Below, one piece after another: positions 5,910 to 8,785 of a stretch of DNA of 8,785 bases. The stretch comes from Holophagaceae bacterium. GTDB taxonomy: Bacteria > Acidobacteriota > Holophagae > Holophagales > Holophagaceae. The stretch covers positions 481 through 9,265 of the forward strand of contig PMJK01000122.1 in the NCBI GenBank assembly GCA_003158505.1, given 5' to 3'. The translations under genes and the position numbers were made by a program. How positions within the stretch are numbered: the first letter of the stretch is position 1; every line of letters begins with the position of its first letter. The notes under the pieces were generated by a model. It saw only the letters and a list, made by a program, of their open reading frames with translations, ran no database searches and was not told the origin of the DNA.

Positions 5910-6848
5910 ATGCCGTTGAATTCGCGAGTCGCTGTCCTGATCCCTTGCTTTAACGAAGAGGTGGCGATTCCCAAGGTGGTTAAGGATTTTCGGACCTTCC
6001 TGCCAGATGCCACAATTTATGTTTATGACAACAATTCGAAAGATCTTACCGCGGGAGTGGCCAAGGCTGCCGGTGCGGTTGTCCGCCATGAAGCGCAGCA
6101 AGGCAAGGGACACGTGGTGCGGCGCATGTTCCGGGATATCGATGCCGATTTTTATGTCATGGTCGACGGCGACGACACCTACGATGCTTCCTTGGCGCCG
6201 CGGATGGTATCCCTTGCCCAAAGCGGCCCCTTCGATTTGGTCAACTGCATCCGCAAGGAATCCGAGGCGGCGGCCTATCGCGGCGGCCACCGTTGGGGAA
6301 ACGCCCTGTTGACCGGAGCCGTGCGCCAGATGTTCGGCGATCGCGTGCAAGATATGCTGTCCGGCTACAAGGTCTTTTCACGCCGGTTCGTCAAATCATT
6401 CCCGGCACTATCACAGGGGTTCGACATCGAGACAGAGTTGACCGTGCATGCGCTGGAACTCTTCTTGCCAGTGGCGCACACGGAGGGAAGATACCGAGGG
6501 CGGCCAGAAGGATCGGAAAGCAAGCTGCGCACCTATCGGGATGGATGGAGAATCCTGATGATGATCTTCAGGCTGGTGCGGCATGAGCGCCCATTCTTCT
6601 TTTTCGGTCTGATAGCCTGCCTTCTGGCCCTCACCTCCATCCTGTTCTCGGTTCCGGTGGTCCTTACCTACCTGAAAACCGGGCTTGTGCCTCGCCTGCC
6701 AACAGCCCTGCTGTCGACAGGCATCATGTTGCTGGCGGCACTCAGTCTGCTGGCTGGCATCATCCTGGATACCATCAGCCGGGGCCGGCGTGAGGTGCGG
6801 CTCCTTTCTTATTTGCAATATCCCCTGTCTCATCTGACTGACGAATGA
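5910..6848 (+). CDS. GT2 family glycosyltransferase, polyprenyl-phosphate sugar synthase-like
   Basis: This 312-aa protein has an N-terminal GT-A domain and two C-terminal membrane helices (about 229-252 and 265-288). Seen in order: VLIPCFNEE (about 9-17) for nucleotide-sugar binding, YDNNSKD (39-45), the metal-binding VDGDDTYDA (85-93), SGYKVFSRRFV (151-161), IETELTVHA (173-181), and a late RPEGSESKL (198-206). This layout fits the DPM/GtrB-type enzymes that move a sugar from a nucleotide donor to polyprenyl phosphate on the cytoplasmic side of the inner membrane. GAGG lies seven bases before the ATG. The stop overlaps the GtrA start (ATGA), so the two are one operon and coupled. The 5' part (about 5930-6070) is less GC-rich and uses more A/T-ending codons than the rest, which may reflect recent transfer. 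The family is sure; the sugar is not known. Confidence 0.9.
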   Translation: MPLNSRVAVLIPCFNEEVAIPKVVKDFRTFLPDATIYVYDNNSKDLTAGVAKAAGAVVRHEAQQGKGHVVRRMFRDIDADFYVMVDGDDTYDASLAPRMVSLAQSGPFDLVNCIRKESEAAAYRGGHRWGNALLTGAVRQMFGDRVQDMLSGYKVFSRRFVKSFPALSQGFDIETELTVHALELFLPVAHTEGRYRGRPEGSESKLRTYRDGWRILMMIFRLVRHERPFFFFGLIACLLALTSILFSVPVVLTYLKTGLVPRLPTALLSTGIMLLAALSLLAGIILDTISRGRREVRLLSYLQYPLSHLTDE

Positions 6849-7330
6849 TGCGCCCCCTCGCTGCGCCCGCACGGGGAGAAATGGATGCCCCATCCAAGCC
6901 TGGATCGGGAGCGGGTCCGCTGAAGGACCAGTCAGGAGGGAACCTCCCCCCTTGGTCCCAAATGTTTCGTTTTGGGTTGGTGGGCTTGGTGGGATTTGGG
7001 GTCAACGCCGGAATCGTGGAGGCCCTGGCCCACACATTGGGCCCTGGCTGGGCACAGCCGATGGCTTTTCCGGTGGCTGCCAGCGTGACCTGGTGGCTCA
7101 ACCGGCGCTATACCTTTGGTGCGAGCCAGAGCCTTTGGCAGCTGGAATTGATGAGGTACATTGCCTCCAATGTGATGGGCTGGATGGCAAACAATGGTGC
7201 TTATTTTCTAATGATTTTGTTCAATCCATTCGCCTACCATCACCCGGCGTTTGCCGTCGCCGTCGGGTCCCTCGCGGGGATGGTGTTCAATTTCAAGTTC
7301 TCAAGACGGTTTGTCTTTGGTCAGTCCTGA
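6845..7330 (+). CDS. GtrA family membrane protein, probable polyprenyl-linked sugar flippase
   Basis: GtrA proteins are small four-helix membrane proteins that work with a GT2 enzyme, probably helping a polyprenyl-linked sugar cross the inner membrane. In this 161-aa product a non-conserved polar lead of about 38 residues precedes the domain. FRFGLVGLVGFGVNAG (about 41-56) opens helix 1; helix 2 leads into the family mark VTWWLNRRYTFG (about 81-92); helix 3 is around 104-126, and helix 4 ends in FNFKFSRRFVFG (about 148-159). The two conserved N-(R/F)-(R/K)-x-(Y/F)-x-F segments after helices 2 and 4 are typical. The start at 6845 overlaps the GT2 stop as ATGA, giving translational coupling. 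An ATG at 6848 or 6881 is possible, as the leader is not conserved in the family, but neither has a better ribosome site. A hairpin 34 bases after the stop ends the operon. Confidence 0.9.
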   Translation: MMRPLAAPARGEMDAPSKPGSGAGPLKDQSGGNLPPWSQMFRFGLVGLVGFGVNAGIVEALAHTLGPGWAQPMAFPVAASVTWWLNRRYTFGASQSLWQLELMRYIASNVMGWMANNGAYFLMILFNPFAYHHPAFAVAVGSLAGMVFNFKFSRRFVFGQS

Positions 7331-7363
7331 AAACCTAAATCCAGCCTGCCTTGGGGGAATAGA

Positions 7364-7395
7364 ACCCCCCGCCTAATCGCTGCGGGGGGGTCTGT
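7364..7395. terminator. Bidirectional hairpin between GtrA gene and tRNA-Arg
   Basis: CCCCCCGC (7365-7372) pairs with GCGGGGGG (7382-7389), an eight-bp pure GC stem with a nine-base loop. On the plus strand TCTGTT follows; on the minus strand TTCTATT follows (7358-7364). It lies 34 bases after the GtrA stop and directly after the tRNA 3' end, so it can serve both converging units. The T-runs are weak, so it is a probable, not a certain, rho-independent terminator. Confidence 0.7.
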
Positions 7396-7472
7396 TGGTG
7401 TACCCGACTGGGGTCGAACCAGCGACCTTTGGCTTCGGAGGCCAACGCTCTATCCAACTGAGCTACGGGTAC
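7396..7472 (-). tRNA. tRNA-Arg, anticodon CCG
   Basis: A complete 77-base tRNA, with the 3' CCA encoded. The acceptor stem GTACCCG pairs fully with CGGGTAC. The D arm is GCTC/GAGC with a nine-base loop. The anticodon stem TTGGC/GCCAA holds the loop CTCCGAA, giving anticodon CCG, which reads Arg codon CGG. A five-base variable loop follows, then the T arm with loop TTCGACC and stem GCTGG/CCAGT, closed by one G-U pair. It lies downstream of the dcp gene on the same strand, with its own possible promoter between them. Confidence 0.97.
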
Positions 7473-7483
7473 TGCGACCTTCC

Positions 7484-7512
7484 ATCATGGCTGTGAATGA
7501 GGGTTCATTCAA
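7484..7512 (-). promoter_or_regulatory. Possible promoter of tRNA-Arg
   Basis: On the minus strand TTGAAT (7507-7512) and CATGAT (7484-7489) are separated by 17 bases. The -10 ends 11 bases before the tRNA 5' end, which leaves a short leader for processing. The -10 is a modest match. The alternative is co-transcription with dcp, against which the hairpin at 7513-7539 speaks. Confidence 0.35.
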
Positions 7513-7539
7513 GGCCGGGCCCGCCTTTTGGGCCCGGTC
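7513..7539 (-). terminator. Hairpin after the dcp gene
   Basis: CCGGGCCC (7515-7522) and GGGCCCGG (7530-7537) form an eight-bp GC stem with a seven-base loop, five bases past the dcp stop. The T-run that should follow on the minus strand is very short (TT then GAATGAA), so termination may be partial. Because each arm is itself palindromic, other pairings are possible. Confidence 0.55.
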
Positions 7540-7543
7540 AAGT

Positions 7544-8785
7544 TCACTTAGCCATCGGCACCACCTTCATCCCCCGGGCTTCGATCAGGGGTTCGACGCT
7601 GGGATCCTGGCCGCGGAAGGCGCGGTACATCGTGGCCATGTCCTCGGTGCTGCCCCTGGAGAGGATCATCCTGCGGAACCGGTCACCGTTGGCGCGGGTG
7701 AGATCCCCGTGGGCCTTGAACCAGGCGTAGGCATCGTGGTCCAGCACTTCGCTCCACAGGTAGGCGTAGTAGCCCGCCGAGTAGCCGCCGGACCAGATGT
7801 GGGCGAAGTAGGTGGTGTGGTACCGGGGTGGCACCTCCGCCAGATTGATCCTGAAGTAGTCCAGGGCCGAGGTCTCGAAGGCCGCCACGTCCTTGGTCTG
7901 AGCATCGGCGGTCTGAGTGTGCCAGGCCAGATCGAGCAGGGCGGCGGCCAGGTACTCGGTCAGGGCATAGCCCTGGTTGAAGGTCCGGGCTGCCTTGATC
8001 TTGTCCACCAGGGACTGGGGCATGGGCTCGCCGGTCTGGTGGTGCTTGGCATAGTGGGCAAACACCTGGGGGTGGAGGGCCCAGTTCTCGTTGAACTGGG
8101 AGGGGAACTCGGCGAAGTCGTTGGGGACATTGGTGCCGGCGAGAAGCGGATACCTTACGTTCGAGAACAGGCCGTGCAGGGCGTGGCCGAACTCGTGGAA
8201 CATGGTGGTCACGTCATCGAAGCTGATCAACGCGGGCTGGCCGGAAGCAGGCTTGGTGAAGTTGCAGACGTTGAAGACCACGGGCCGGGTGCCCAGGAGG
8301 GCGGACTGGTCCACGAAGCTGTCCATCCAGGCCCCGCCCTTCTTGTTGTCCCGCTTGAAGTAGTCCACGTAGAAGAGAGCCAGCGGCTTCTGGTCGGCAT
8401 CGAAGACTTCGAACACCCGCACGTCGGCCTGGTAGGTCGGGAGGTCGTGGCGCTCCTTGAAGGTGAGACCGTAGAGCTGGTTGGCCGCATAGAAAACGCC
8501 ATCCTTCATGACTCGGTCTAGCTCCAAGTAGGGCTTGATCTGGGACTCGTCCAGGTCGAACTCCGCCTTTCGGACCTGCTCGGCGTAGTACTGCCAATCC
8601 CAGGCTGCCAAGGGGAAGCTGCCCTTCTGGCCATCGATGAGGGCCTGCATCTTTGCAATCTCGGTATGGGCCTTGGCCGTGGCCGCGGGCACCAGGGAGG
8701 TCATCAGCTTTTCGGCGGCCTCGGGGGTCTTCGCCATCTGGTTGGACAGGGCGTAGGAGGCGTAGTCCCGGTATCCGAACAGGCG
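7544..8785 (-). CDS. dcp: M3 family zinc peptidase, Dcp-type (C-terminal part; 5' end outside window)
   Basis: The visible 413 residues are the C-terminal part of a peptidyl-dipeptidase or oligopeptidase of the M3 family, which removes dipeptides or cuts short peptides. The frame is open to the right edge, so the start lies beyond it; the family is usually about 680-720 aa. The zinc site is whole: HEFGH at visible residues 197-201 and the third ligand Glu226 in DFAEFPSQ, 29 residues after the first His, as in the family. Other conserved parts are ASYALSNQMAKTP (9-21), the region FYVDYFKRDNKKGGAW (about 138-153), WSGGYSAGYYAYLWSEVLDHDA near the C-terminus (given here as parts WSGGYSAGYY and AYLWSEVL), and an end like Dcp (PLIEARGM). 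I see more likeness to Dcp than to oligopeptidase A, but the missing half would decide. Whether it has a signal peptide cannot be seen. Confidence 0.93.
   Translation of the reverse strand, partial: RLFGYRDYASYALSNQMAKTPEAAEKLMTSLVPAATAKAHTEIAKMQALIDGQKGSFPLAAWDWQYYAEQVRKAEFDLDESQIKPYLELDRVMKDGVFYAANQLYGLTFKERHDLPTYQADVRVFEVFDADQKPLALFYVDYFKRDNKKGGAWMDSFVDQSALLGTRPVVFNVCNFTKPASGQPALISFDDVTTMFHEFGHALHGLFSNVRYPLLAGTNVPNDFAEFPSQFNENWALHPQVFAHYAKHHQTGEPMPQSLVDKIKAARTFNQGYALTEYLAAALLDLAWHTQTADAQTKDVAAFETSALDYFRINLAEVPPRYHTTYFAHIWSGGYSAGYYAYLWSEVLDHDAYAWFKAHGDLTRANGDRFRRMILSRGSTEDMATMYRAFRGQDPSVEPLIEARGMKVVPMAK

Noticed and set aside
7487..8521. Plus-strand open frame opposite dcp
   Set aside because: It is a Gly/Val/His-rich antisense frame that also covers the terminator hairpin. 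The minus strand carries an intact M3 zinc site.

Overview
The window looks like chromosomal DNA from a high-GC Gram-negative bacterium. Most genes have G/C-rich third codon positions. A periplasmic-type amidase with a signal peptide and a lipid-carrier glycosylation set both imply a cell envelope with a periplasm. The overall style would fit Acidobacteriota (Holophagae/Geothrix-like), but no phylogenetic marker was searched, so that placement is a weak guess.

Layout. Positions 1-1018 are gene-poor and of mixed composition. They hold one small acidic hypothetical gene on the minus strand (296-625, with an in-gene 21-bp repeat), an AT-rich patch, and an unexplained left edge (1-295) that stays open on both strands without a credible start. 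A stand-alone beta-ketoacyl-ACP synthase III-like enzyme follows on the plus strand (1019-2101). It converges on hisS (histidyl-tRNA synthetase, minus, 2177-3424). hisS is divergent from an N-acetylmuramoyl-L-alanine amidase (plus, 3423-4211), and the two start codons share the same CATG.

The middle of the window (4278-7330) is a glycosylation module. It has a multi-pass GT-C-like membrane protein on the minus strand, then, divergently, a GT2 glycosyltransferase with two C-terminal membrane helices and a translationally coupled GtrA-family membrane protein. By analogy with GtrA/GtrB/Gtr-type systems, the GT2 enzyme would load a sugar onto a polyprenyl phosphate, GtrA would help move it across the inner membrane, and the GT-C protein would transfer it to an acceptor outside the cytoplasm. 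The acceptor is unknown.

The right part holds a strong bidirectional hairpin, a tRNA-Arg (anticodon CCG, minus, CCA encoded), and the C-terminal 413 codons of an M3-family metallopeptidase of the Dcp type (minus), which runs off the right edge. No CRISPR array, rRNA or insertion sequence was recognised. The most interesting items are the three-part glycosylation set, the shared hisS/amidase start site, and the odd, possibly decayed left edge.
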